Assembly: GCF_014642275.1 (NCBI RefSeq)
Contig: NZ_BMIM01000002.1
Span: forward strand, 310,001 to 374,000
DNA length: 64,000 nt
DNA from: Flavobacterium lutivivi
Lineage (GTDB): Bacteria; Bacteroidota; Bacteroidia; Flavobacteriales; Flavobacteriaceae
Direction of reading: 5' to 3'
The translations under genes were made by a program, and so were the position numbers. This document shows, piece by piece, positions 36,135 through 46,508 of the stretch. Positions within the stretch are counted from its first letter, which is position 1, and each line of letters opens with the position of its first letter. The notes beneath the pieces were generated by a model that searched no databases, had not been told where the DNA came from, and was given only the letters and a program-made list of their open reading frames with translations.

Positions 36135-37982
36135 ATGTGTGGAATTGTTGGATATATAGGACATAGAGAAGCTTATCCTATAGTAATTAAAGGCTTAAAA
36201 AGACTTGAATATAGAGGTTACGATAGTGCTGGGATTATGCTTTTTGATAAAGAAGGCGATTTAAAAATCTCTAAAACCAAAGGAAAAGTTGCCGATTTAG
36301 AAGAAAAATCAAAAGAAATTATTTCTGCCGCAACTATTGGAATGGGTCATACTAGATGGGCAACTCATGGTGTTCCAAATGATGTGAACTCTCATCCACA
36401 TTTATCAAATTCAGGAAACTTGGCAATAATTCATAATGGTATTATTGAAAATTATGAACCGCTAAAAAAAGAGTTAATTAAAAGAGGATATACTTTTACC
36501 TCGGATACTGATACTGAAGTTTTAGTAAATCTTATAGAAGATGTTAAGAAAAAAGACAATCTAAAACTCGGGAAAGCAGTTCAGGTAGCACTAAATCAAG
36601 TAGTAGGTGCTTATGCAATTTGTGTTTTTGATAGAGAAAAGCCAGATGAAATTGTTGTAGCAAGACTTGGAAGTCCATTAGCAATTGGAGTTGGTAAAGA
36701 TGAGTTTTTCATAGCATCTGACGCTTCACCTTTTATAGAATATACATCCAATGCCATTTATCTTGAAGATGAAGAAATGGCTGTTGTAAGACTTCATAAG
36801 CCATTAAAAATTAGAAAAATAAAAGACGACTCTTTGGTTGACCCATATATTCAGGAATTGAAAATGAATCTTGAGCAAATTGAAAAAGGCGGATACGAAC
36901 ATTTCATGCTCAAAGAAATTTATGAACAACCAAATGTTATAAAAGATACATACAGAGGAAGATTACATGCCAATGAAGGTATTATTCAAATGGCTGGAGT
37001 TGAAGATAACCTCGAAAAATTCCTAAATGCTGATAGAATTCTTATCGTAGCATGTGGAACATCTTGGCATGCAGGATTAGTAGCAGAGTATGTGTTTGAA
37101 GAATTTACTAGAATTCCTGTAGAAGTTGAATATGCATCTGAATTTAGATATAGAAATCCAATCATCTCTTCGAAAGATGTAGTTGTTGCAATTTCTCAAT
37201 CAGGAGAAACAGCAGACACATTAGCTGCAATAAAACTTGCAAAAGAAAAAGGCGCATTTGTTTTTGGTGTTTGTAATGTAGTAGGTTCATCTATCTCCAG
37301 AGAAACTCACGCTGGAGCTTACACTCATGCTGGTCCAGAAATTGGTGTTGCCTCTACAAAAGCATTTACCACTCAAATCACAGTTTTAACAATGATTGCT
37401 CTTAGACTTTCTAAAGCAAAAGGAACACTTTCAAATTCTGATTACTTCAGATACTTGCAAGAATTGGAAATCATTCCAGAAAAAGTTCAAGAAGCCTTGA
37501 TGACTAACGAGCATGCAAAAGAAATTGCAGAAAAATTTAAAAATTCTACCAACTGTCTTTATTTGGGTAGAGGTTATAATTTTCCTGTAGCACTTGAAGG
37601 AGCTTTAAAATTAAAAGAAATATCATACATTCATGCTGAAGGATATCCTGCTGCTGAAATGAAACATGGACCAATTGCCTTGATTGATGAGCAAATGCCA
37701 GTAATTGTTATTGCGCCAAAACAAGGTCATTATGATAAAGTAGTGAGCAATATTCAGGAAATAAAATCTAGAAGTGGTAAGATTATTGCTATTGTTACAA
37801 AAGGAGATACACAAGTTAAGGAATTATCAGATCACATTATTGAAATACCTGAAACTTCTGATGCATTATCGCCTTTGATTACTACTATTCCTCTACAATT
37901 ATTATCTTATCACATAGCTGTATTGAGAGGATGTAACGTTGATCAACCAAGAAATCTAGCAAAATCGGTTACGGTAGAATAA
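36135..37982 (+). CDS. glmS: Glutamine-fructose-6-phosphate aminotransferase (isomerizing)
   Basis: First enzyme of UDP-GlcNAc synthesis, cytoplasmic. The 615-residue protein has the N-terminal glutaminase domain with the nucleophile Cys2 (MCGIVGYIG) and the GHTRWATHG motif, and two SIS isomerase domains (ILIVACGTSWHAG, AISQSGETADTLAA, STKAFTTQ, YPAAEMKHGPIALI). The C-terminus QPRNLAKSVTVE is the conserved family end. Full length. Followed by a strong terminator. Confidence 0.98.
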   Translation: MCGIVGYIGHREAYPIVIKGLKRLEYRGYDSAGIMLFDKEGDLKISKTKGKVADLEEKSKEIISAATIGMGHTRWATHGVPNDVNSHPHLSNSGNLAIIHNGIIENYEPLKKELIKRGYTFTSDTDTEVLVNLIEDVKKKDNLKLGKAVQVALNQVVGAYAICVFDREKPDEIVVARLGSPLAIGVGKDEFFIASDASPFIEYTSNAIYLEDEEMAVVRLHKPLKIRKIKDDSLVDPYIQELKMNLEQIEKGGYEHFMLKEIYEQPNVIKDTYRGRLHANEGIIQMAGVEDNLEKFLNADRILIVACGTSWHAGLVAEYVFEEFTRIPVEVEYASEFRYRNPIISSKDVVVAISQSGETADTLAAIKLAKEKGAFVFGVCNVVGSSISRETHAGAYTHAGPEIGVASTKAFTTQITVLTMIALRLSKAKGTLSNSDYFRYLQELEIIPEKVQEALMTNEHAKEIAEKFKNSTNCLYLGRGYNFPVALEGALKLKEISYIHAEGYPAAEMKHGPIALIDEQMPVIVIAPKQGHYDKVVSNIQEIKSRSGKIIAIVTKGDTQVKELSDHIIEIPETSDALSPLITTIPLQLLSYHIAVLRGCNVDQPRNLAKSVTVE

Positions 37983-38006
37983 TTACCTAACTTATTTTTA
38001 AATAAT

Positions 38007-38030
38007 AAAGCGTGAATTTATTCACGCTTT
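38007..38030 (+). terminator. Terminator of glmS
   Basis: Stem AAGCGTGAA / TTCACGCTT with a 4-nt loop, followed by a T run, 24 nt after the stop. Confidence 0.93.
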
Positions 38031-38224
38031 TTTTGTGTTAAAAAAATGCTTTTTATTTAATTTATTTCTTAATATTTATATGTGTGCATATTATAATATT
38101 GAATATATGTTAAAAAATTAAATATTAAATAAAAAAATAACAAAAAAATAAAGATTAATAAAATTATTTATTCCTAAAATTAGGATATTTATATCGAAAA
38201 AAATTAAAAAAACTCGATGCTTTT

Positions 38225-38255
38225 TTGATAATTAAAAAAAAATATTTGTACTTTG
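38225..38255 (+). promoter_or_regulatory. Promoter of the TonB receptor / SGNH lipoprotein operon
   Basis: TTG (38225-38227), 21-nt spacer, TACTTTG (38249-38255), close to the Bacteroidota consensus. Leader of about 25 nt to the start at 38287. Confidence 0.6.
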
Positions 38256-38286
38256 GCATCATAAACCAACAAATTTTAAAACCAAT

Positions 38287-41076
38287 ATGAAGATTTATTT
38301 ATTTATCGTCACATTGTTTTTTTGTAGCATTTCATTTGCTCAAACTACAATTACGGGTTCGGTAAAAGATAGTAAAAACGAACCAATTCCTGGAGCCAAT
38401 ATCAAAGTGTCGGGAGAAAGCGCAGGAACAATATCAGACAATGATGGTAATTTTACATTAAAAACATCCAAAAAACCACCTTTCGATATAGAAGTATCAA
38501 GTGTTGGTTATGGTGCAAAAAAAGTAAAAATTACTTCAGACAACCAAAAGGTAACAGCGATATTAGCTGACGAAGAAACAAAACTTGATGAAATTGTTGT
38601 TTCTGCTTCTAGAACTCCAGAACGTATTCTAGAGTCGCCAGTTACAGTTGAAAGAATGAGTGCAAAAGAGGTGAAAAACACTTCTTCGGCAACGTTTTAT
38701 GAAGGACTTGAAAACCTCAAAGAAGTTCATTTCAACACAAGTTCATTAAACTTTAAATCAATAAACACAAGAGGATTTGCAACAGTTGCCAACAATAGAT
38801 TTATGCAACTAGTTGATGGAATGGACAATTCTTCGCCTGCTTTAAACTTTGTTTTGGGTAACCTAATTGGATTATCTGAACTAGATGTAGCAAGTGTTGA
38901 GTTACTTCCTGGAGCATCTTCGGCTCTTTATGGTGCTAATGCATTCAACGGTATTATGTTTATGAATAGCAAAAGTCCATTTACTAATCAAGGATTAAGT
39001 TTTTATTTTAAATATGGTCAAACCAACCAAGAAGTTGCAGGAACTAATGATTATTGGGATTTTGGAATTAGAGCTGCACATGCTTTCTCAAAACATTTTG
39101 CAGGTAAAGCAAACTTCACCTTCACAAAAGCTACTGAGTGGATTGCAGATGATAGAAGAAGTATGACAGGTGGTTCTATTGGCCATGATAACAATACAAA
39201 CTATGATGGTTTAAACACCTATGGTGATGAGGTTACAACTTTTATCAACAACGTAGGTCAAGTTTCTAGAACAGGTTATGCAGAGAAAGACTTGAGTGAT
39301 AATAAACTGGAAAACATCAAAGCTGATTTTTCTCTTCACTTTAAACCTTTCGACAATGATTTTGAAATTATTGGAAGCCACAAAATAGGAATTGGTAACA
39401 CTATATATCAAGGTGCAAATCGCTACAGACTTGAGAATTTTGTGATGCAACAAACTAAACTTGAGGTAAAAGGGAAAAACTTCTTTGTTAGAGGTTATAT
39501 GACAACTGAAGATGCTGGTGATTCTTATGACATGCGTTTTGCTGCTTGGAATATTAACAGAAAAGCAAAAGGAGATACAGCTTGGTTTACAGATTATGCA
39601 ACAGCATACTTACAATCACAAATATTTTTAGGCTTCAATGCTAATCAAGCAGCTACATTTGCAAGAGGTTTTGCAGATTATAATATCAATAACACACCTC
39701 TACCATTAACGCCTAATGGTTTGCCAAGATTTTTACCAGGTAGTGCAGAATTTAAAAATGCATTAGAACTAGTAAAACAAGATGCTGACTTCACAACAGG
39801 TTCTAAGTTTGTGGACAACTCAAAAATTTACCATTCAGATGTAAATTATAATTTCAAAGACTTAATCAAGTTTGCTGAATTCCAATTAGGTGGTTCATTC
39901 CGAAGATATTCATTAAACTCTGATGGAACAATCTTTACAGATTATGATGGTGCTATTGAGTATGATGAATATGGTGCATATGCTCAAATGCAAAAGAAAT
40001 TTATGAATGATAGATTGAAATTTACTGGCTCCATTCGTTATGATAAATCAGAATTATTTGACGGACAATATTCACCAAGAATTTCATTTGTTTATTCGGC
40101 TGGTGCAAATAAAAACCACAATTTCAGAGCATCATTCCAAACAGGTTTTAGAAACCCTACAACTCAAGATTTGTACATAGGATTGAACTTAGGGCCATTC
40201 GCTTTAATCGGTTCTGCTAAAGATAACTTAGACAGATACAACGAAGTAGTAAATGTTAGTCAAAATGCTCAAGTAACACTTGGTCAACCAGCTACATTAC
40301 CTTTGTCAGGTTCTAATGCCTATACAAACGCTTATACATTAGCTTCTGTTCAAGCATTTGCAGCTTCACAAAACCCTGCAGATTTACAAGTTGCAAATAT
40401 TAATCTAGTAAAACCCGAGCAAGTAAAAGCTTTTGAAGCAGGTTATAAATCAGTTTTAGGGAATGGTTTATCAGTTGACATCAACGGATATTACAATATC
40501 TACAATGATTTCATGAGTACATCTAGAGTTATTTCTCCATATTATGGAACTGTTGGAACAGACTCTTCAAACGCTCAAGTTCAGTTGTCTTATGCTGCTC
40601 TAGCAAATGGTGACAGAAGAGTTTATCAAGTATATTCAAACTCAGCTACAGAAATTACATCTTATGGATTTGGAGTAGGATTATCTAAAAAAGTTTATAA
40701 AAACTTTGAGTTAGGCGTAAACTATAACCATGCTAACTTTGATTTTGATCAAGAAAAAGATCCTTCATTCATAGCTGGTTTCAATACTCCAAGACATAGA
40801 GTAAAAGCATCATTGAGTAATGAAAGTTTATTCAAAAACTTTGGATTTGCAGTAAACGGAAGATGGACAGATGAATACCTATGGCAATCATCGTTTGCTG
40901 ATGGAACAATTCCAGCTACAACGGTGTTTGACGCACAAGTAACATATAAAATTCCAGTTATTAAATCGGTACTTAAATTAAGTGCTTCAAATATTGGTGG
41001 AGGCGATTATTTACAAGTAGTTGGCGCTGGAAGAATAGGTCAAGTATATCTTGCTTCATTAACAATTAACCCTTAA
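38287..41076 (+). CDS. TonB-dependent receptor with CarboxypepD-like N-terminal domain
   Basis: A 929-residue outer-membrane transporter. Signal peptide ending SISFAQ; a CarboxypepD_reg-like Ig domain at about residues 20-98 (TITGSVKDSKNEPIPGANIKV); a TonB-box-like LDEIVVSASRT; a plug (FYEGLENLKEVHFNTSSLNF...NTRGF...GASSALYGANAFNGI); then the barrel, ending in TINP. No SusD-like gene follows. Instead the next gene, 14 nt downstream, encodes an SGNH-hydrolase lipoprotein, so a lipid or ester substrate is possible. The substrate cannot be read from the sequence. Confidence 0.92.
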   Translation: MKIYLFIVTLFFCSISFAQTTITGSVKDSKNEPIPGANIKVSGESAGTISDNDGNFTLKTSKKPPFDIEVSSVGYGAKKVKITSDNQKVTAILADEETKLDEIVVSASRTPERILESPVTVERMSAKEVKNTSSATFYEGLENLKEVHFNTSSLNFKSINTRGFATVANNRFMQLVDGMDNSSPALNFVLGNLIGLSELDVASVELLPGASSALYGANAFNGIMFMNSKSPFTNQGLSFYFKYGQTNQEVAGTNDYWDFGIRAAHAFSKHFAGKANFTFTKATEWIADDRRSMTGGSIGHDNNTNYDGLNTYGDEVTTFINNVGQVSRTGYAEKDLSDNKLENIKADFSLHFKPFDNDFEIIGSHKIGIGNTIYQGANRYRLENFVMQQTKLEVKGKNFFVRGYMTTEDAGDSYDMRFAAWNINRKAKGDTAWFTDYATAYLQSQIFLGFNANQAATFARGFADYNINNTPLPLTPNGLPRFLPGSAEFKNALELVKQDADFTTGSKFVDNSKIYHSDVNYNFKDLIKFAEFQLGGSFRRYSLNSDGTIFTDYDGAIEYDEYGAYAQMQKKFMNDRLKFTGSIRYDKSELFDGQYSPRISFVYSAGANKNHNFRASFQTGFRNPTTQDLYIGLNLGPFALIGSAKDNLDRYNEVVNVSQNAQVTLGQPATLPLSGSNAYTNAYTLASVQAFAASQNPADLQVANINLVKPEQVKAFEAGYKSVLGNGLSVDINGYYNIYNDFMSTSRVISPYYGTVGTDSSNAQVQLSYAALANGDRRVYQVYSNSATEITSYGFGVGLSKKVYKNFELGVNYNHANFDFDQEKDPSFIAGFNTPRHRVKASLSNESLFKNFGFAVNGRWTDEYLWQSSFADGTIPATTVFDAQVTYKIPVIKSVLKLSASNIGGGDYLQVVGAGRIGQVYLASLTINP

Positions 41077-41090
41077 AATTCATTAAAGTC

Positions 41091-42647
41091 ATGATAAAAA
41101 ATATCAAATGGATGTTTATTGCTTCACTTGTATTGGCATCCTGTACACAAGATGAAGTAGATTATTCATCAACCGAACCAGAAGTAATTCCAGAAGCTGG
41201 AAGTGCTGATTTTTCAAAATATGTTGCATTAGGAAATTCATTAACTGCAGGATTTAGCGATGGAGCTTTGTTCATTGCAGGGCAAAACAATTCATACCCT
41301 AAGTTATTAGCAGATCAATTTTCAACTGTTGGTGGTGGCGAATTTAAAATTCCATTCATGAATGATAATTATGGAGGATTATTAGCTGCTGGAACACCAA
41401 TACAAGGTGTTAGATTAATATTTAATGGCTCATCACCAGTTCCACTACCTGGAGCAGTTCCCACTACAGATATAACAAATGTTTTAGCTGGACCGTTTAA
41501 CAACATGGGAGTTCCAGGAGCAAAAAGTTTTCATCTATTAGCCAATGGATATGGAAACATTGCTGGAGTTTCTGCAGGTTTAGCAAATCCATATTTTGTG
41601 CGTTTTGCTTCTTCTCCTTCTACATCAATACTTGCTGATGCATTAGCACAAAGCCCAACGTTTTTCTCTTTATGGATAGGGAATAATGATGTTTTATCTT
41701 ATGCCACATCAGGAGGAATAGGAACCAATCAAACAGGAAATCTAAATCCTGCTACTTATGGTTCAAATGATATTACTGATCCAAATGTTTTTGCAAATGT
41801 TTATACAACTTTAACAGATCAATTAACTCAAAACGGAGCAAAAGGTGTTGTAGCCAATATTCCTTATGTTAATACAGTTCCTTTCTTTACAACTGTACCA
41901 ACAAACCCAATTCCAGCTACATCTATACCAGCTTCGAGTTCAGCTCAACTAAATCAATTATTTGGAGCAATCAACCAAATCACAACAGCTTTGGGTCAAC
42001 CAAATCGTTTTTCTACTTTAGTTTCAGATGATGGAAACGCAAGTACTGTTGAACCAAACAATCCATTATTGATAATTGATGAAACCCTTCCTGATTTGTC
42101 TAGTGCCATTGCATCAGCGTTAACTCCAGTGTTGGGTTCAACAACGGCTGGCTTCGTTGGAAGTATCTATGGAAAAGCAAGACACGCGGTAGGAACAGGT
42201 AGTAGAGATTATATATTACTAACTACAAGAAGTGTAATTGGAACAACACAACCTGCAGTTCCTGCACCATTCAATGTAAATGGAATTTCTTATCCTCTTC
42301 AAGACAACAGAGTTTTGACAGCTGCAGAAGTAGCAGAAGTAAAAGCTGCTACAGATGCTTACAACGCTTCAATAAAATCAATTGCTACTACAAAAGGATT
42401 AGCATTTGTTGATGTTAATGCAATAATGACACAACTTTCAACATCTGGAATTCGTTTTGGAACATTTCATATGACAGCATCTTTTGTTCAAGGTGGAGCT
42501 TTCGGTTTAGATGGTGTACATTTAACAGCTAGAGCTAATGCCTTTGTTGCAAACAAATTTATGGAAGCTATAGAGGCACAATATGGTTCTAAATTCAAAA
42601 AATATAAACCAGAAGATTTCCCATTAAGTTACCCAGCATCATTATAA
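41091..42647 (+). CDS. SGNH/GDSL-type hydrolase lipoprotein
   Basis: A 518-residue surface or periplasmic lipoprotein (lipobox LASC, Cys18). It has the SGNH catalytic set: block I YVALGNSLTAGF with Ser50 (GNS rather than GDS), block III WIGNND (Asn199) and block V DGVHLTA (Asp474, His477). The family hydrolyses esters, including lipids and acetylated sugars. The long inserts between blocks are unusual for small SGNH esterases. It is transcribed with the TonB receptor just upstream and followed by a terminator, so the two form a probable binding/hydrolysis and import pair. Confidence 0.9.
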   Translation: MIKNIKWMFIASLVLASCTQDEVDYSSTEPEVIPEAGSADFSKYVALGNSLTAGFSDGALFIAGQNNSYPKLLADQFSTVGGGEFKIPFMNDNYGGLLAAGTPIQGVRLIFNGSSPVPLPGAVPTTDITNVLAGPFNNMGVPGAKSFHLLANGYGNIAGVSAGLANPYFVRFASSPSTSILADALAQSPTFFSLWIGNNDVLSYATSGGIGTNQTGNLNPATYGSNDITDPNVFANVYTTLTDQLTQNGAKGVVANIPYVNTVPFFTTVPTNPIPATSIPASSSAQLNQLFGAINQITTALGQPNRFSTLVSDDGNASTVEPNNPLLIIDETLPDLSSAIASALTPVLGSTTAGFVGSIYGKARHAVGTGSRDYILLTTRSVIGTTQPAVPAPFNVNGISYPLQDNRVLTAAEVAEVKAATDAYNASIKSIATTKGLAFVDVNAIMTQLSTSGIRFGTFHMTASFVQGGAFGLDGVHLTARANAFVANKFMEAIEAQYGSKFKKYKPEDFPLSYPASL

Positions 42648-42667
42648 AAGTTTAATTATAAAGTAAC

Positions 42668-42699
42668 AAAACCCATCCTAAAACACTAGGATGGGTTTT
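42668..42699 (+). terminator. Terminator after the SGNH lipoprotein gene
   Basis: 13-bp stem AAAACCCATCCTA (42668-42680) with TAGGATGGGTTTT (42687-42699), 6-nt loop, followed by a T run. Confidence 0.94.
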
Positions 42700-42747
42700 G
42701 TTTTTTAATAAATATTTAAAAAACACGAGTTTTTTACAAAAAAATTA

Positions 42748-42778
42748 TTGATAATTCAATTTATAAAAATTATCTTTG
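42748..42778 (+). promoter_or_regulatory. Promoter of atpD-atpC
   Basis: TTG (42748-42750), 20-nt spacer, TATCTTTG (42771-42778), an excellent Bacteroidota promoter match. Leader of about 55 nt. Confidence 0.75.
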
Positions 42779-42836
42779 CGCTCTGAAAAAACAGGTGTTT
42801 TTTTTAAACCTAAATAGCTATTAAATAAATACATAA

Positions 42837-44351
<1,515 letters not shown>

Positions 44352-44390
44352 AATCAGTAGGCAGTTATCAGTTTTTAGTAATCAGTTACT

Positions 44391-44418
44391 AATCACTAAT
44401 CACTAATCACTAATCACT
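44391..44418 (+). repeat. Four tandem copies of a 7-bp repeat upstream of atpC
   Basis: AATCACT repeated four times without error, ending 7 nt before the atpC start and covering the region where a ribosome-binding site would lie. The preceding stretch (44356-44390) holds looser CAGTTATCAG/AATCAGTT-type repeats. It is a simple repeat, not a CRISPR. Confidence 0.85.
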
Positions 44419-44425
44419 AAGAAAT

Positions 44426-44707
44426 ATGATTTTAGAAATAGTATCACCAGAAGCTACATTATTCAAAGGAGAAGTTACATCGGTTACATTGCCAGGTGTT
44501 GATGGTTCGTTTCAAATTTTGAATAACCACGCGCCTATAGTATCCATACTGAAAAATGGTGAAGTTAAAATTACAGCTTCTCGTTTTGATTTTAATGATA
44601 ATGTTGAAGCTAAGTTCAATCGCATCAATGACCAGAATTATACATTGTCTATAAACTCTGGAACTATTGAAATGAAAGACAATAAAGTAATTGTTTTAGC
44701 AGATTAA
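44426..44707 (+). CDS. atpC: ATP synthase F1 subunit epsilon
   Basis: A 93-residue epsilon subunit. It contains the N-terminal beta-sandwich (LEIVSPEATLFKGEVTSVTLPGVDGSFQILNNHAPIVS) but ends after it, lacking the C-terminal two-helix inhibitory domain. This short form is normal in Bacteroidota. Separated from atpD by 74 nt that contain a 7-bp tandem repeat. Followed by a terminator. Confidence 0.95.
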   Translation: MILEIVSPEATLFKGEVTSVTLPGVDGSFQILNNHAPIVSILKNGEVKITASRFDFNDNVEAKFNRINDQNYTLSINSGTIEMKDNKVIVLAD

Positions 44708-44730
44708 AACATTTAAAAATAACTTGAGAA

Positions 44731-44751
44731 AGCCAAACATTTTGTTTGGCT
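44731..44751 (+). terminator. Terminator after atpC
   Basis: Stem AGCCAAACA / TGTTTGGCT with a 3-nt loop and a long T run. Confidence 0.93.
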
Positions 44752-44768
44752 TTTTTTATTTTTGATGA

Positions 44769-45302
44769 ATGGAAGAAAGTAAAAAAGATTTTGATCTCAT
44801 AGTTTCTGAAGGAAAATTACCTTTATGGAAAGCTATTATATCTAGTGCATTAATTACTTTAAGTATTTTAATAATATTTTACACATTTCATAAAATATAT
44901 CAGGTTGGATTTAATAATTTGTCAGTAAAATTTCCAGCATCAATGATTAAACTTATTGTATTATCCGCAGGAAGTGGAATTTCGCTTGCTTTAACAAAAA
45001 CAATTTTAATTGATATCGAAAACGATAAATTAATATCAAGATATTCAATTGGTTTTTTTTCAAAAGATGTTTTATCAAAAACACCAAATTTAGAATATGT
45101 TTCAGTTTTTTTAGAACCAACAAAAGAACAATTTGAAGTAAATCTTTGGTATAATAAAAACAAACATTACAAGATGTTTGTCTTCGAGAAAAAAGAAGAT
45201 GCTTTTGAATTTGGAAAGATGGTGTCATGCAAGCTGAACATCGATTTATTAGACGCAACTGAAAAAGGCAATTTTAAATGGATTGACAAAACAGAATTAT
45301 GA
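44769..45302 (+). CDS. Uncharacterised two-helix membrane protein upstream of bioF
   Basis: A 177-residue protein with a short N-terminal soluble part, two hydrophobic segments (about 20-41 and 59-78) and a C-terminal cytosolic part rich in beta-type sequence (RYSIGFFSKDVL...YVSVFLEPTKEQFEVNLWY...YKMFVFEKKEDAFEFGKMV), resembling small PH-like membrane proteins. I do not recognise a named family. It overlaps bioF by 4 nt (ATGA), so it is translationally coupled to biotin synthesis genes, but no role is known. Confidence 0.7.
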   Translation: MEESKKDFDLIVSEGKLPLWKAIISSALITLSILIIFYTFHKIYQVGFNNLSVKFPASMIKLIVLSAGSGISLALTKTILIDIENDKLISRYSIGFFSKDVLSKTPNLEYVSVFLEPTKEQFEVNLWYNKNKHYKMFVFEKKEDAFEFGKMVSCKLNIDLLDATEKGNFKWIDKTEL

Positions 45303-46444
45303 AACTCCCAAAATCATTACAACAAAAACTACAACAACGTGAAGCAAACAATGCTTTACGAAAGTTGCCAATGCATAACGATTTAGTGGATTTTGCTTCT
45401 AATGATTATCTAGGTTTCGCCAAGAACGAAGCCATTTTTGACCTTTCACATCAACTATTACTCGATCAAAACCTCAAAATAAATGGGGCAACAGGTTCAA
45501 GGTTGCTATCAGGAAATCACAAATTGTATCAATTAACGGAAGATTTTATTGCCGACTTTCACCAATCAGAAAGTGCATTAATATTCAATTCAGGTTATGA
45601 TGCCAATATTGGTTTTTTTAGTTCTATTCCGCAACGAAATGATATTATTTTGTATGATGAATTATGTCATGCTTCCATTCGTGATGGAATTCAAATGAGT
45701 AATGCAAAAGCATACAAATTCCAGCATAATAATTTAGAAGATTTAGAACGAATACTTCAAAAATATCACACTGAGCTTGTCGAAGTGTATATCGTCACAG
45801 AAACTGTTTTTTCTATGGATGGTGATAGCCCAAATCTTGAAGAATTAGTTATTTTGTGCGAAAAACATAATTGCTTTTTAGTTGTTGACGAAGCGCATGC
45901 TTTAGGTGTTTTTGGAGAATATGGTCAAGGTTTAGTGCAATTTCATGGTTTACAGGAAAAAGTTTTTGCACGAATTATGACCTTTGGAAAAGGTTTGGGT
46001 TGTCATGGCGCAGCTATTTTAGGAAGTCAAGATTTAAAAAATTATTTAGTCAATTTTGCCCGAAGTTTTATTTACACCACTGCACTTTCGCCACATTCAG
46101 TTGCTACAATTTTAATGGCGTATCAACATTTGAAAACCGAAAAAGAAAGTTTAGAAAAACTAAAATCCAATATTGTTTTCTTTAATAATGAGAAGCAAAT
46201 GTTAGGGTTGAAGCCATTTTTTGTTTACAGCAAATCGGCTATACAATGTGCTATTATTCCAGGAAATGAAAAAGTAAAATCCATTGCCAATCAACTTCAA
46301 GAAAAAGGATTTGATGTAAAACCTATTCTTTCACCAACCGTTCCACAAGGTCAAGAGCGATTGCGTTTTTGTTTGCATTCTTACAATTCAGAAAAACAAA
46401 TTTCAGAAGTATTAAAACAACTTTCTTTATCAATTTTCAACTAA
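45299..46444 (+). CDS. bioF: 8-amino-7-oxononanoate synthase
   Basis: PLP enzyme that condenses pimeloyl-ACP/CoA with alanine in biotin synthesis. The 381-residue protein shows DFASNDYLGFA, GATGSRLLSGNHKLY, ELCHASIRDG, VTETVFSMDGD, DEAHALGVFG and the PLP lysine Lys231 in TFGKGLG. Between LEDLERILQKY and YIVTETVFS it reads HTELVEV (157-163), the translation of a palindromic element, CACACTGAG...CGAAGTGT, of a type repeated in many Flavobacterium genomes. The element sits in a surface linker where other BioF proteins vary, so the enzyme is probably active. Confidence 0.95.
   Translation: MKLPKSLQQKLQQREANNALRKLPMHNDLVDFASNDYLGFAKNEAIFDLSHQLLLDQNLKINGATGSRLLSGNHKLYQLTEDFIADFHQSESALIFNSGYDANIGFFSSIPQRNDIILYDELCHASIRDGIQMSNAKAYKFQHNNLEDLERILQKYHTELVEVYIVTETVFSMDGDSPNLEELVILCEKHNCFLVVDEAHALGVFGEYGQGLVQFHGLQEKVFARIMTFGKGLGCHGAAILGSQDLKNYLVNFARSFIYTTALSPHSVATILMAYQHLKTEKESLEKLKSNIVFFNNEKQMLGLKPFFVYSKSAIQCAIIPGNEKVKSIANQLQEKGFDVKPILSPTVPQGQERLRFCLHSYNSEKQISEVLKQLSLSIFN
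45767..45788 (+). repeat. Interspersed palindromic element inside bioF
   Basis: 22-bp element with ends ACACT/AGTGT and core GAGCTTGTCGA, in frame, translated as HTELVEV. Same family as the element at 46662-46689, the two differing in the central bases. Confidence 0.75.
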
Positions 46445-46464
46445 TATAAAGTTAAAATCCTTGT

Positions 46465-46494
46465 GAACTTTGCGCATTCTTTGCGAACTTTGCG
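46465..46494 (+). repeat. Direct repeat between bioF and bioD
   Basis: GAACTTTGCG occurs at 46465-46474 and again at 46485-46494, with a third CTTTGCG between them. It belongs to the TTTGCG-rich intergenic repeats familiar from Flavobacterium genomes. Confidence 0.55.
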
Positions 46495-46508
46495 GTTAAA
46501 TAACAATC

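Larger units (their letters stand above)
37983..38286. other. Intergenic region between glmS and the second TonB receptor gene
   Basis: 304 bp. The first 50 nt hold the glmS terminator; the last 60 nt hold a promoter for the receptor gene. The part between is extremely AT-rich with no gene or repeat I can support. Confidence 0.7.

Noticed and set aside
44391-44418. CRISPR-like array
   Set aside because: The units are 7 bp and contiguous with no spacers, and there are no cas genes; it is a simple tandem repeat.
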